NCBI RefSeq assembly: GCF_000764305.2
Contig: NW_025935139.1
Location: forward strand, 1 to 64,000
Direction of reading: 5' to 3'
Length of the DNA: 64,000 bases
Source: Hyalella azteca
Taxonomy: Eukaryota; Arthropoda; Malacostraca; Amphipoda; Hyalellidae
A program made the position numbers and the translations under genes. The stretch's first letter is position 1, and each line of letters begins with the position of its first letter. Shown in pieces: positions 32,678 to 44,520 of the stretch. The notes under the pieces are model-generated. The model was not told the DNA's origin and searched no databases. It saw only the letters and a program-made list of their open reading frames with translations.

Positions 32678-34463
32678 ATGGCGATCTTCAAGAAATGGAA
32701 ACGATCCGAAAAAATGTCGAAGGAAGTTGGGAGCTTGCTCCGAAGTACGTCCGGAAGATATTAAACATTGAATGTAGTGATAAGCAAACAAATCACTCGT
32801 ATAAGGAATATGTGCAAATAAAACACAGCAACTTCTCTGAATGTAACTGGAGGAGGTTATGTCCGAACTGGCGATACCGTGAGTTGTTCCAGGACAAAAC
32901 CTCTCCCGATGATATGGATACAACGGAACTCTTTGCTCTGTTCTTTGCACTCTTCCAAACAAAATACGAAGAAAGTGAGTGCAAAGAACTGAAAACTAAA
33001 TTGGAGGCCGTCAAAGACATAAGAAATGAAATAGCGCATGAGCACAGCGCAATTAGAAATCCGTCAAAACTTCCAGAACTGCACAATACGTTGCTGGAAC
33101 TCATTCAAGTGGCAGGAAAATTTTACAAACTCTCAAGGCGTGAGGTAAAGGCGCTGGAATTTGAGTTGCGAAGCGACATAAGCAGGGGATTCTCTCCTAG
33201 TGACATGGAACAGACTTATTTCTCGCACTGCCTTTGTAACGAAGGAAAAGAAAACGTCAGACTTATCTTACAAAATTTCACCAACGATTTAAGCTGCGGC
33301 GTAGGTCATCTCAAACTGTCGGCTGACTTTTACCCACTCAAACTAACGCTACCTCATGAAGATGACAAGAAATATCCTTACACGGAAGTATTCGAATCTG
33401 TAACTAAAGTCGTTGTTGTGTCCGGTGTTGCAGCGGCTGGCAAGACGACGCTACTCAAGAACCTAATCAAACAGTTCTTTGGATTGCAGTGCGAAGTGCC
33501 GGACTACCTACAGAGTTTCGACATTCTTGTTTTCATCGAGTGCAGGGATGACACTAAAAACAAATTGCATCAAGTTTTTCGCGAGCACTTCGGGAATGTT
33601 TACTCAAAAATAGACAAAGAAAATGTTATGCAAACTCTCTCGTATCTTCGCGTCCTGTTCTTGGTCGACGCATTTGACGAGGCCAACGGAAATTCTATGG
33701 CGGTGTTGCGAGAATTGTTTCAAAAGACGTGGCACTCCGAATCACGCATTATTATCACGACTCGTCCAAAAGCAATCGAAGAACTCGAGCAGTTCATTCG
33801 CCAAAGTAGCTTTACTCATTTCAGTATCACTCCTCTCTCAGAGCTGGCAGAGCAGTTGGAGTTTATCCGAGGATGTAAACAAAATCTGACCAATGACCCA
33901 TCTTCCTGTGCAGCGATGCAGGATCGATTCTCCAAACTGAACCCTGAAGTTAGAAATTTGATAACGCTGCCCATTTCTCTACTTCAATTCTGCACCATTT
34001 TTTTGACTTCTCCGAAAATGATAGACAATTGGAACAGCGCAAAAGACTTGTCAAGGGACACGTTGATGCTATACAAGACTGTAATTGAAAGAAAATTGTG
34101 CGACTTGCACGTCCCCGATAGATCAGTTCTGATCAACAAGATTTTCAAGGTAATCGGCAAGTCCGCTTTGAAGTATCTTTCCATGGACAAGATGGCCTTC
34201 TCCAAGGACGAGTTTTTGCTGTTTGAGCGAGAATGCCACGACCAAATGACCGCACACAATGCCGCCATGGCAATTGACTCGAAAGTTTTCCTCTCACTGA
34301 TTTTTACCGTCAAAAGAAATTTTCCTGGAACCACTGGTGCCACGTACTCTTTCAATCATAAATCAATACAGGAAAAATTCGCTGCACTCTTTGTTATCGA
34401 AGAATTGGAGAACGACAAATCTCTCCATGAAATACTAGGCACATCACAGGCGATAAAGACGAG
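32678..34463 (+). CDS. Large exon: HEPN (DZIP3-like) plus NACHT NTPase, NLR-type core
   Basis: This exon encodes about 595 residues. It follows the acceptor CCCCAAGCACAG (phase 1) and ends at a GTGAGA donor (phase 2). Residues about 70-175 form a helical HEPN domain of the DZIP3/hRUL138-like type, with MDTTELFALFFALFQTKY and the RNEIAH motif (33022-33039), which fits the R-x4-6-H ribonuclease motif. Residues about 235-560 are a NACHT domain: Walker A GVAAAGKTTL (33424), Walker B VLFLVDAFDEANG (33652), sensor RIIITTRP, and the winged-helix signature FNHKSIQEKFAALFV near 34350. NACHT proteins are ATP- or GTP-driven switches that oligomerise on sensing a ligand; HEPN is the probable effector. 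All key residues look intact. An open frame continues about 80 bases upstream into repeat DNA from a GTG codon, with no good ATG start. This therefore looks like an internal exon, and upstream exons are required. Confidence 0.9.
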
Positions 34464-35110
34464 GTGAGATTATGACTTCGCGCGACATGCCAGTGGTCAT
34501 ATTAGACAATTAAACCAATCTTTGAACGGTGAAACCTAGATTTATAAAATTCTTTTCAAGTAGACTGTGCAATGTGTTCATGACTTAATTATATTTAAAA
34601 GAATTGCCCATTCAGAGAACCAAAGTCTGGGGCTAATCTTGGAATTATTTCAATACCTAAAGTTACTACGTGCAGCACCCAAGTAAAATTCTCACGAGAG
34701 AGCTGTATTTAATATAGCGCAAAAACTCATTCGTTATATTGAATGGAACTTGAAGCAAAATCGGTTAAGAAAATCTTTGATAAACTTATTTCCTGGAAAT
34801 GCAAAGTTGCTCCTAGTCTCGAAAAACTAAACTGAAATTGGTAGTTCATCTTCTGATAAATAATTGGTTTTAAAATAAGATCTACTCGCATTTCTCCGTA
34901 ACAGAAAATCAAGTTATAGTTTTGTGAACCTACTCAGAGAAGCATATCGATAAATTTTCAATTTCATGTCATTCCCAATATTTTATCTGATTACTTTGAA
35001 ATGCATATACTCCTCTTAATAGCATATGCTTAATCCCCTATTTCGATTTATGCTAGCAACTAAGTTCTATAAATATATCATATGATTAATTTATATTAAT
35101 TCTATTGCAG

Positions 35111-35331
35111 CTTCCTGGATGTATTGCCGTACGTCATGCAGGACCTAAGCAGCAGTCCATTGCTGTTCAAACGCCACTGGCCTGAACTGAGGGAAGTCAT
35201 TACCGAAACTGGGCTCTACAGTTGCGATGACTGGCAAAACTTGCTGCTCCAGGGTCCTGGCCTCATCGAGCTGGCGAAACACGTGGCCAAGATCACGATC
35301 ACAGCGACAGATGAATGGACCGTTCGCTCCG
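35111..35331 (+). CDS. NLR C-terminal module 1, exon i
   Basis: The acceptor TTCTATTGCAG follows a T-rich intron, and the first base completes a serine codon with the NACHT exon. The frame encodes FLDVLPYVMQDLSS, then HWPELREVITETG, DDWQNLLLQGPGLIELAKH and VAKITI. The 221-base length and the pattern W-P-E-L-R ... W-x-x-L-L ... A-K/R-I-T match exon i of module 2 (39804-40024), which also has 221 bases. Mostly helical by composition. I do not recognise the fold; it is not a canonical leucine-rich repeat. The donor is GTGGGT at 35332. Confidence 0.83.
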
Positions 35332-35547
35332 GTGGGTCAGGTTAACGAGTTGGTCATTTGCGACATTTGACTAGGTAGGAGACCGTTGTTAAGATTACTG
35401 CGGATCTTAGTTTTAGATGCTGCATGCCAGAAGTGAGAAGTTCTATAGCAAACCAGATTGGAGATCAGATCTCTCTTTCATTTTCTCACCCATAATTCAA
35501 ATCTCAAATCACATCTCCAAAGGCGTCAATGACCTCTCTGTCTGCAG

Positions 35548-35761
35548 TTTGCAGTTTGGTAGCAGTTTCACTAATGTTGCCCCACGAGCAACCTCGTCTC
35601 ATCAACATCAAATTGCCGCCTGCTGAGCTGGCCGCTGCTGACTCTAGCTGGTCTGGATTGACTAGCCTATACCGAGGACAACTTGAGCTGCACCTCGAGG
35701 ATAGTTCCGTCGCGACACGAGCACCATGTGAAGATCTGCTTGGCTGCCTAAAGGGTTCCAG
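35548..35761 (+). CDS. NLR C-terminal module 1, exon ii, with a GC donor
   Basis: The frame after CTGTCTGCAG encodes SLVAVSLMLPHEQPRL, INIKLPPAEL, WSGLTSL, QLELHLEDSS and CEDLLGCLKGS. It aligns with exon ii of module 2 (LEAVALMLPY, KVKASLEAL, IHLKILDTSP, CDDVLQPLICS). The next exon needs a phase-2 end, which falls at AG|GC (35762), not AG|GT. Canonical GT sites nearby (35755, 35766) are out of phase. This is either a GC-AG intron or a damaged donor. The homology makes the exon itself secure up to about 35759. Confidence 0.72.
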
Positions 35762-36167
35762 GCTAGTGACGCTTCTCTTTTAAGAATTTAATTGATTCAT
35801 GAGCACGTAAATAATAGTCTACTAACGAGAACTCTAGTTACCAGGACAATAGACATTAATTTCATTGACGATTTTTATTTATCAATGAACAGATCTGCTA
35901 GTGCGTAAAATTAGCCAATTTTTAAATCAACTTGAGCTAGCCCTTAGGTATTGGCTCATACAAAAGCGCTTGCAAGAACATTCTGCAGTTAGCAATCATA
36001 TTTTTAGTGTCAGTTACTATGCTGTCATTGCTACGTATGGGTTCTAGTTATTATATTTAATTTATAGGTCATTTCCGTACTGACATTCACCCTTACATTT
36101 ACTAGCTTCTTTACTGACAGTGACACGTGGTGTTGTTAGTTTCTAAAATGACGCTTGCCACGCGCAG

Positions 36168-36319
36168 GTGTCTGCTTACCGAGTTGGTGGGCAGTATCAG
36201 CAGTGCTGCCAGCGTCTCCGCTGTGGCTTCTGTGTCCACGGCGGCCACTACTGAACTTTCCATTTCACTCTCTGCCCCGCTCAACTTGAACGCTCTACAG
36301 GGCAAATATAAGAGTTTGG
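36168..36319 (+). CDS. NLR C-terminal module 1, exon iii
   Basis: The exon follows CACGCGCAG and encodes CLLTELVGSISSAASVSAV, an alanine/serine/threonine-rich stretch, then LSISLSAPLNLNALQGKY. The ending A-P-L-N-L-x-A-L-x-G-K-Y is shared with module 2 at 41252-41400. It is phase 2 to 1, with a GTAGGT donor at 36320. The Ala/Ser run may be a flexible or helical linker between two strand-rich parts. Confidence 0.8.
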
Positions 36320-37560
36320 GTAGGTGCTGACATTTTTTGAGCTTTGTGATCGATACTCTGCCGTTCACCTGAAAAAGCTTTGATGGTTGTTGGGATACCT
36401 TTTAGCTCTAGGTGGGTACTTTGCCTACAGGAGCGCTGCATGAGCAGACTTGGCGCGGTAATCATGCTTCTGTCGTTGGTCGCGACTGGTGGCATGCAGG
36501 CATCAAATCAGACCCGTTTTGGCAGTGGCAAGAATAATGTTTTAACATTTATTAAATTTAATTGTTGTTCAAGCGCTTCCTAATGCCCTTGAATAGAACA
36601 AATAAATAGGTGCATAAAATTTTGCAACGCTTCTGCCCAAACTATGATTTTACTGTACATTTGTATAGTTCCATATCGGTGTAAAACATTACATTAATTA
36701 CAAAAATAGCATCGTCAAGGATTAATCATGAGACGCCACGAACTGCTCAAACGCTCCGGTCGAACTATCCTGAAAGTCGGCGATCGAGCTTCGAACCCAT
36801 TCAAGGACTCCTATGAGATGCGTTGCTGCTTTAACTCACTACGCTTATAGAATTCAGTAGTTGCAGAATTTCCGGGACTTTCATCCGAAATAATTTTAAT
36901 AATATTATAAAATCGATTATTCATATTACTAACCACATAAGGAAACTGATATCATGAAACACAAAGCAATTAGTAATTTAAAACATAAAAATCTTCATAA
37001 TACTCGAATTTTTATTACTTCGAATAAACTACAAAGAACGAACCAGACTGTCGCCAGGCTCCGTCTAAGTGGTCACGCTGTTAACCGACTAGCTCGCACT
37101 GCCACCATGTATGTTGAAGTTGTTTATGAGTCAGATGGGATTCGGCAACATGTCAATTGCTGCCACAGGAATTTCACAGCAACAGGGCAGTGAAATATTT
37201 CAGGTCAAAATGTAGTGTACATGCTTGCAGCCAGCCGCACGGCGGTACTGTATCTGTAGCTCCCAATATATGCCAGAGATTCAAAAGCGTCATTTTGACA
37301 CTGCAGGCTCCTATTGTATCGAATTTATTAGGAATTTTAAGTGGGATTCTTTGCAAGTGCCTAAGCTGAGGTGTGTACAGGTATGCTTCTGAAATTATTT
37401 CGCCAACACCCTATACTGAATCATAAAAAATATTAGGTGAGATCACGTAAGTTCTGAGCGAGTTGTATGGACGTAATGCCAAAATTTTAGGCTTGGGACA
37501 ACTTAATGCAATTTCTTCTGCAGCTCATTAGCATGAGTTTGGTTTTTGTTTCATTCGCAG

Positions 37561-37789
37561 TGGCAAAAATCCGTCCACTGGAAGATTCTTGGGCTTCCGT
37601 GCTCCAGCCAACTCGGTTCTCGCTGCGTCCAGAGAAGCAAGACGATGGTTTCGAGACACGTGAGCCCGATGCTGCTGAGGGGCGTCTGCCTGCCTATCCT
37701 CCGCCGCAACTCTGGGTACTTGACGCCAAGCCCGGCAGCCGCGAGACGATCGCCAGGGCCATTTGCACAATCGCCCCGCACACCAGAAG
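37561..37789 (+). CDS. NLR C-terminal module 1, exon iv
   Basis: After the acceptor TTTCATTCGCAG the frame encodes AKIRPLEDSW, a polar stretch, then RLPAYPPPQLWVLDAKPG and ETIARAICTIAPHTRR. The second half aligns with exon iv of module 2 (LPALPLPVLQVLSPGAG, WEDVAKTVLIYAPRC). The first half is longer here: 229 bases against 148. It is phase 1 to 2; the donor is GTTATT at 37790, which is weak. Confidence 0.75.
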
Positions 37790-38136
37790 GTTATTCAGTC
37801 GACATGAGAATGCCGCATAGGAACTTAAAATACTCTCCTGAACACTTGAGATTGAAAATCCCGAAACATAATATTCAGGTTCTTGTTTCTTCGAATAAGC
37901 TACAATAAACGAACCAGATTGTCGCTAGGCTCCGTCTAAAGTAAACGGTCACCCTGTTAACCGACAAGCTCGCAACGCCTCCATGTTGCATTTGTTCATC
38001 AGGCGACTTTATAATAAAACCTTTTCATTTTTAATAAATAGAAGTTTATGTTTTATTGCATCTACAATAATACGCTATGACAACCAGGTGGTATCATTGA
38101 TGATATTGTGAGGCATATATTTTGTTCCTTTTGCAG

Positions 38137-38262
38137 ACTTGGCAAAATAAGACTGCCAAAATGCGGGCTAGAGGAGGACGAGGTATGGCAGCTGCTGCTG
38201 CAACTGCACAGCGACGGCATCAGAAGCATCGGAGGCGGGCAGACGCGCTTCACAAAGAACGG
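38137..38262 (+). CDS. NLR C-terminal module 1, exon v
   Basis: The frame after TCCTTTTGCAG encodes LGKIRLPKCGLEEDEVWQ, LLLQLHSDGIRSIGGG and QTRFTKNG. It aligns with the exon at 46750 (LGIELCQSALSEEEERLLL, LLHERNIRT). It is phase 2 to 2, with a strong GTAAGT donor at 38263. The intron that follows contains a minisatellite with eleven more donor-like sites. Confidence 0.8.
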
Positions 38263-38930
38263 GTAAGTCTCATAATCTTCAGACCCATTCCTGTTGTTGT
38301 TTTCACATGATCAAGTGAAGCGAATATTAAATCAAGAAATACTTGCGGTATATTTCTACATCGATTACATAAGCAGTGCAACCTCATTTTTTTTACTAAT
38401 ACCGTCGTTCACAATACCTGTGTTGGACGCATGTGTCGATTCATAGAGGCAGGCACGCGTTCTTGAGGGCTTCTCGCGACAAATGCCAGACTTACAATTT
38501 TACTTCCAAGTTATTTATATTCTGTAGAAGAATCGGTAATTTAAACCATAAAAATGTCAATAGAATCCTATTGGCTTGATGGTTATTTCATACATAATTT
38601 TTGGCAATTATTTACAAGTCGACAGTGATAAACGGAATAGGAAATAAAACAAACACCGCTAGAACCTTTTTTAATTCGGATAAATATTGTTAATTAACCA
38701 ATTCTGTACGAATATATGGCAAACCAGTGTTGTTTAAGTAAAAAATCAGTGAGTAAGGCCAGAGAAAAAATATCCTGATGAATTATTATTGAATTCTACA
38801 ATCAATGAAATACTGTGTCAATTATTATTACCAATTAGGTACTAATCTATTTTATACCTTATTTTTGGTTGAACATTAGTTTCATAATACTTCTATTCCC
38901 TGCCACCGAGCAGGGAAGGGCTCGTGGAGC

Positions 38931-39475
38931 TATTTGTGGCAGACGACTTGCCGGACTTTTTCTGGTAAGTGTGGTGTAATCTTGTGGCAGACGACCTGCC
39001 GGACTTTTTCTGGTAAGTGTGGTGTGATCTTGTGGTAGAGGACCCGCCGGACTTTTTCTGGTAAGTGTGGTGTGAACTTGTGGTAGAAGACCTGCCGGAC
39101 TTTTCCTGGTAAGTGTTGTGTGATCTTGTGGCAGACGACCTGCCGGACTTTTTCTGGTAAGTGTGGTGTGATCTTGTGGCAGAGGACCCGCCTGACTTTA
39201 TCTGGTGAGTGTTTTGTGATCTTGTGGCAGACGACTTGCCGGACTTTTTCTGGTAAGTGTGCTGTGATCTTGTGGCAAAGGACCCGCCTGACTTTATCTG
39301 GTAAGTGTTTTGTGATCTTGTGGCAGACGACCTGCCGGACTTTTTCTGGTAAGTGTGGTGTGATCTTGTGGCAGAGGACCCGCCTGACTTTATCTGGTAA
39401 GTGTGGTGTGATCTTGTGGCAGATGACCTGCCTGACTTTTTCGAGTGAGTGTGGCGTGATCTTGACTTTTCTTGC
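38931..39475. repeat. 48-bp minisatellite with donor-like motif in each unit
   Basis: Eleven units of TTGTGGCAGACGACCTGCCG and GACTTTTTCTGGTAAGTGTG type. Nine units contain GTAAGT and two GTGAGT. It lies in the intron between exon v of module 1 and exon i of module 2. Because 48 is a multiple of 3, open frames exist on both strands (for example 38893-39618 minus, with a 16-residue repeat), which I regard as by-products. Confidence 0.85.
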
Positions 39476-39803
39476 TGGGTGTTGGGTGTCCACGAGACGA
39501 GTTTTCTGGGTGTACTAAACTTCAGGTTGCGGTTAAATTCGGGTGAGTCAAATAACTTCCTCGATTCAAGATTCTCAAAATGTCTGCCAAGAGACCATAG
39601 AGTATGCGTGTCGTTCATATTGGGGTTAATTCAGTATAAAGTGTTATTTCCAGACCTGTTTATGCGCGTAATATTTCGGTAGTAAGACATTTTGAAATAC
39701 TTTGAACCTTTGACTGTACTTTACTTTATGTTTTGGCACAATAAACATATTATGAGTTAAGCCTCTACAATTGGAGTGAGTGTCCAGACGACTTTATTCG
39801 CAG

Positions 39804-40024
39804 GACTGCGAGTGCCGTGCAGCAAGTCATCGCTCAGCTACAGTCCCGGGACGCCGGGGACTTCGAGGCCCAGTGGCCGGAACTGAGGAGGGCGATGGAG
39901 GAAGCGGGCGCCTCAGCGCGGCACTGGTGGGAGGTGCTGCTGAGCCGTCCTCACGAGCCCGCGCTCGCCGAGTTCGCTGCTCGAATAACTCGGAAGGAAG
40001 ACGAGCAGTTCATTATCCAGAGCA
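39804..40024 (+). CDS. NLR C-terminal module 2, exon i
   Basis: The exon opens after TTTATTCGCAG, phase 2, and encodes QQVIAQLQSRDAGDFEAQ, WPELRRAMEEAG, HWWEVLLSRPHEPALAEF and AARITRKEDE. Length and key positions equal those of exon i in module 1. The exon is GC-rich against an AT-rich intron. The donor is GTGAGT at 40025. It marks the start of a second C-terminal unit, which shows that the module is a repeat. Confidence 0.84.
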
Positions 40025-40180
40025 GTGAGTGTCATGCGTCCATTGACCCTGAAGTGTATTTTTTTTGTTTTGTATGCAAAACATGCAAGGGATTTGCTGA
40101 ATAGGTAGGTGATTATGCTGGGAGTTCATGTACGTTCATATATTCGATTCATTCATTATTTGCCAAGTTGTCTTTTGCAG

Positions 40181-40385
40181 GACGGGACCTGGAAGCGGTT
40201 GCACTGATGTTGCCTTACGCGGAAGACACGCTCGTCAAGGTGAAGGCTTCGTTGGAAGCTTTGAGAAGCCCAGCTTGGAAACAGGTTTTAAAGCATCATA
40301 CCGGAGGAATCCATCTGAAAATTCTGGACACGAGCCCTGATTTTACACCATGTGATGATGTTCTGCAGCCTCTAATCTGCAGCAG
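40181..40385 (+). CDS. NLR C-terminal module 2, exon ii
   Basis: After GTCTTTTGCAG the frame reads RDLEAVALMLPYAEDTLV, KVKASLEALRSPAW, GGIHLKILDTSP and CDDVLQPLICS. It is homologous to 35548-35761 in module 1. The donor AG|GTGAAT is canonical, unlike the GC at the same point in module 1. It is phase 1 to 2. Confidence 0.84.
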
Positions 40386-41251
40386 GTGAATCATACGTCT
40401 TACAATATTATTTGCTCGGGCTGCGTTCTCGAAACGATTATAGCTTCGATAGGTCGGTGTTCAAGTTACTAGCTTGTGATATCTCTGAATAACATTCGAG
40501 CTTCTACTAGCATTCAATTTCACGAGTCATTCGAAATATACTGAAAATATTTTCCGTATCTGATTTTGTAACGAGCCTTGGCATGACACGCAACGAGTCA
40601 CTTTTCCTTATTTATATGTTATTTTTCAAAACATGTTAGTGTATTTAGAGAAGGGTATTGAAAATAAGTTTGATTCGTGAGCGTATCCTCAATACAAATC
40701 GTATTGGATATTATCTGTCTCTGAAAATTAAATTGATTCTTAACGACATTACGAGGCCGAGCTAAACGAGGGTTGAGTTAAATTTTTTTAATGAATTGTT
40801 TTTCAATTCAAGAAGTAGAAGCTGAACTAGCGATTTGAAAAGTAGCATTTAATGTTATTTAAAATGTTATATATTTCAGATATCGAAACAGGGTATGAGT
40901 GGTTCTTTGTTTCATGGAAATTTAAATGGGTCTTTCTCTGACTAACGATAGAAAACTTAACATTCTAATACTACCATTCTTTAAAAAGAATTGTTCGAAG
41001 ATCATCAGGAATCCACAAGTAACCGAGGCAGGTGTTGTCTGTAAATATTTTACATTCAGTATATTCTCCTTCCAAATTGCGGCAATACATCAAGAGCAAG
41101 AACTTGTGAAATGAATTCATTCGCGAAATATCATGAAATGGGTAACTGACTCTTCTAAATTGAAAGTTCTGTCTCGTATAAACATGCCATAAATAATTCC
41201 TGCTCATTTAGTAATTAGTTCCAACTCTCATACATTCTTAACTTCCTGCAG

Positions 41252-41400
41252 TTCCGAGCTCAAAAGTTTCCAGGGGCACATCAGGACGGATGCAGGCATC
41301 GCGGCGCTAGCTTCAGCGGCCGCGGCTTCAGCGTCCATACACATCAGGGTCGAGGCGCCGCTCAACCTCAGCGCACTGCACGGGAAATACGCTGAACTGC
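41252..41400 (+). CDS. NLR C-terminal module 2, exon iii
   Basis: The exon follows ACTTCCTGCAG and encodes SELKSFQGHIRTDAG, an alanine/serine run, then HIRVEAPLNLSALHGKYAEL. It shares the APLNLxALxGKY ending with module 1. It is phase 2 to 1, with a strong GTAAGT donor at 41401. Confidence 0.84.
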
Positions 41401-43953
41401 GTAAGTATTCTCAGTGGGAGCAGCCAGTACGCATCACATGTATTGATGTGTTAGTAGAACAGCCTGGAATTTCAAATACCCGCCCACCGTAAGCGTCACT
41501 CATATGCATCTTCTTTTCCGTGTATGGTAAATATTATAATCATGAGTTCATCTCAAATGGATTCTAAGATTACATTGTTCGAAACGCCTTTGGATTCAAA
41601 AATCTAAGTAACTCGCTGCTCCTACGGCTTCATACCATTTATGCTTCGCACTCCAGTTTTTTCTCTTCATTATATTCGTTTCGTTATCGCATTGATGCCA
41701 TTTGCTTATTGGAGTCCCTCAATTGGGGGAAAGTAAGATCTTGTCGTTTCATGCCTAAAATGTCAGACTAGTTCCTGTTATCAGAATGGCTTCATGACTC
41801 GGGGGCGCAGCGCAGGCCGCAAATCTTACTCGTAAATAAGCACTGGAGCCAACGCCCAATTTCATCACTCATTAACTTTACTTAGCTTCGTAGCTAGAAG
41901 CCGCAGACAAACGACACACTGCCGAAAGATAATTGTGCAATAGGTCGTCAGCTAATGCTTAATTAAGCATGCTCGCTCATAAGCAGGCTACTTTCTACTT
42001 TGAATATGCACTCTTTATCCGGCTGCACCTACTCCGGCCTAACCTCTTCTGGCCTAACCCATTCACGCTGTCCCGGCTAACAACTTTCTTGCAGCCAATG
42101 ACTGCCTCTACCAGCACACTTGGACCGCATTTCTAACTACCTGCAGCCTATGAGGTTAGGTTAAGTCCTTTTATGTTTTTTTTTTGGGTGGCGTTTAGCA
42201 TGCTCCCCCGTGACTCACGCTGCTCTATACTGTCGGCAAAGAATTTTGCTAATAAGCCGGTTGAGCACTAGCGTTTCTTCTAAGCAACTCGCAGCTGTTA
42301 CATGACTTCATCTGAAAGTAATTTTAAATATAGCAACAAAAGCTCTAACCGAGATTTGTACATGAATTTCATTGGTGTTATTTGCTGCAGATCAACGTTA
42401 CCGAAATTTTATCTGCCAATGATAAACGGAAGTGCGAAACGTTGGTTTTGATTCCTGCCATTGCAGTTTATTTACGTCACAGTGAGAATGAAAAAGTGTG
42501 ACCGTATCTATAGGGCTACGAACTTCATTTTATTTTTGGCAGCTTGGGCATGCACCCATGTATATAAATGCATGGTCAAAGTTTAACAGTCGGTCCAAAC
42601 GCTACGTTTTGACCTGCGCATACGTAAGACGGAATGAAAAGGTTGCAAATTTTTGAAGTGTCTAGAAGGTGCCGATATATTTGTACATATGTATATATCG
42701 CACATTTTTGAGTGATATCGTCATGGAGGAGGTACTAATGTGGTCAATGTTGGCATTGTGTCTTCCTAAAAAGAGAAGATGGGAACGTTTCAGAAGTACC
42801 CAGCATTCAAGGCGGTTGCGGTAATGGCTCCTCAAAAGGCAGCTTTCAAAATTTATTATTTAATTACTTCATTATTGCGCATACGCTATACGATAGTCGA
42901 TTGGACTGAGGCGAGAAAGTCGTTGTTCAGTCCAATCGCTGTCATTATTGCTTCAAACCAACGATTGTGCGGATCTAATACTTGGAATAATTTCCTTCCA
43001 TTAGAGAAATCTTGTGATTTTTCCTGATTTTAAGTGGTGCAAATGTGATTTCATTTTGTTAAGTTCTTTAAAATTGCTTATTCGCGCTTCAGTGTTTGCT
43101 CGTTTAAAAATAATCTTACTGGCTTTACGCCTTAAGTTGAGCCCTTTGGGGTTTTGCCGTTGACCTTCTCTATTAACTAATTAAGCTTCAAGCTTTACAG
43201 CTTGTTTACCTTCGCATGTTTGCATGCCCATAACTGTAACCCCTGTCACCTTTAAATACGAGCAAACGCATCTTATACTATTTTCCCTTTTTTCATTCTT
43301 TCTAATTGTTCTTTTTGTGAGAACTCTTGCTGTGTTTTCTTTCTTTGTAAACAAATAGGTACGTCCTCAGTTGATGATTTATTCTGATTTAGTGCGCTAT
43401 TTTGGAATATTTTGAGACATAGATTGAATTAATTACTGGATATTATTTTAACTGATCTTTTTAAAAACTATCAGATAAGAATCCTTGCACTTCGATTTGA
43501 CATCTCCAATCTTGTATTCCGGCGCAGCTTGTTTTCCCCTTTAAATAATCCTTTGAAATAGTTTCTCGTTTCACGGTGAGATTTGAGAGAGAACTTTAAT
43601 CATGATTTTGTGACTCTTCCCTTTGATATTGTTATACACTACCAACAAATTTTGTACCTATATTGGAGTACTTTCAAAGATATTTTCAAAGTGCTTATGA
43701 ATTAATACTAGAATTCGGAAAACGGTGCAACCGTTGACATGCGCCAACTTGTCTGCACAGTTTAAGGAGATCCATGCTTTCCAGCGCAGTTATCGCTGCA
43801 ACTGTAACGTCTTCCAGACGGAATCAAAACTGCGCAGTCTTCCATTTATCCATTCCATTCCAACTGCACAGTTCATCCATTTCTCTCGCACACAGTGAAC
43901 TTATGTTGTGAAATATAGATTGAAAAAGTAATTTAATTCCATATTCCCAACAG
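41401..43953. other. Intron within module 2
   Basis: About 2.5 kb between exons iii and iv with no recognised domain; a frame at 42779-43027 has no recognisable motif. Confidence 0.5.
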
Positions 43954-44101
43954 GCGTTTGCACGCCCGTACTTGACACGGCTGTTGCAGCAGCGCCTCTA
44001 CCTGCGCTGCCTCTTCCTGTGCTGCAGGTTCTCAGCCCCGGTGCTGGCACCTGGGAGGACGTGGCCAAGACGGTGCTGATCTATGCACCAAGATGCAAGA
44101 A
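43954..44101 (+). CDS. NLR C-terminal module 2, exon iv
   Basis: After CCCAACAG the frame encodes VCTPVLDTAVAAAPLPAL, PLPVLQVLSPGAGTWEDV and AKTVLIYAPRCKK. It corresponds to the second half of exon iv in module 1. It is phase 1 to 2, with a GTCAGT donor at 44102. The following intron (about 2.6 kb) contains decayed pieces of another NACHT gene. Confidence 0.8.
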
Positions 44102-44255
44102 GTCAGTCACATAATTATAATTCATTATTAAGTAAACATTGACTTCAGTATAGAAAAATTGTCTATTATACATACGGATGGAATAAAAGTTTCCTTAGTC
44201 ACTGTTCATGAGAGAAAACTTTATAACATTCAGACTTTTATCACACTGACTGAAG

Positions 44256-44520
44256 TTGTTTCGAAAATGCTTGGTAGAGGAATGCAGCAAAGACCAACAA
44301 AAGCAGCTGAATGCGGGTCGTGAGAACGACTATTATTTCATTTTCGCTTCTGCCAGTGTAACTTACCCTGGAGCGAGCCAATTTTTGGCCGCGCTATTCG
44401 TTGTTAGCAGCCGCACTTCTCTGAACATGACCGATGATAAGAAGTATTTGACACGTCTTCCTTTGGACGTCTGGTTTCTTAATCACTATCTGGATTCAAC
44501 TCTGAACTGTTATCATTGAC
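44256..44520 (+). pseudogene. NACHT winged-helix relic in an intron
   Basis: The frame contains GASQFLAALFVVSSRTSLNM followed by TDDKKYL. It matches the NACHT-associated signature (here SIQEKFAALFVIEELEND in the intact exon), and the segment before it weakly resembles the residues preceding that point. No Walker motifs or flanking NACHT sequence are present. I read it as a decayed remnant of a paralogous NACHT gene or a partial duplication. Confidence 0.55.

Noticed and set aside
36740..36850. tRNA-like B box (GCTTCGAACCC)
   Set aside because: No A box at the right distance and no cloverleaf could be built.
38893..39618. 241-codon minus-strand frame with 16-residue repeats
   Set aside because: A 48-bp array keeps frames open on both strands; no start context, no domain, and it sits inside an intron of the NACHT gene.
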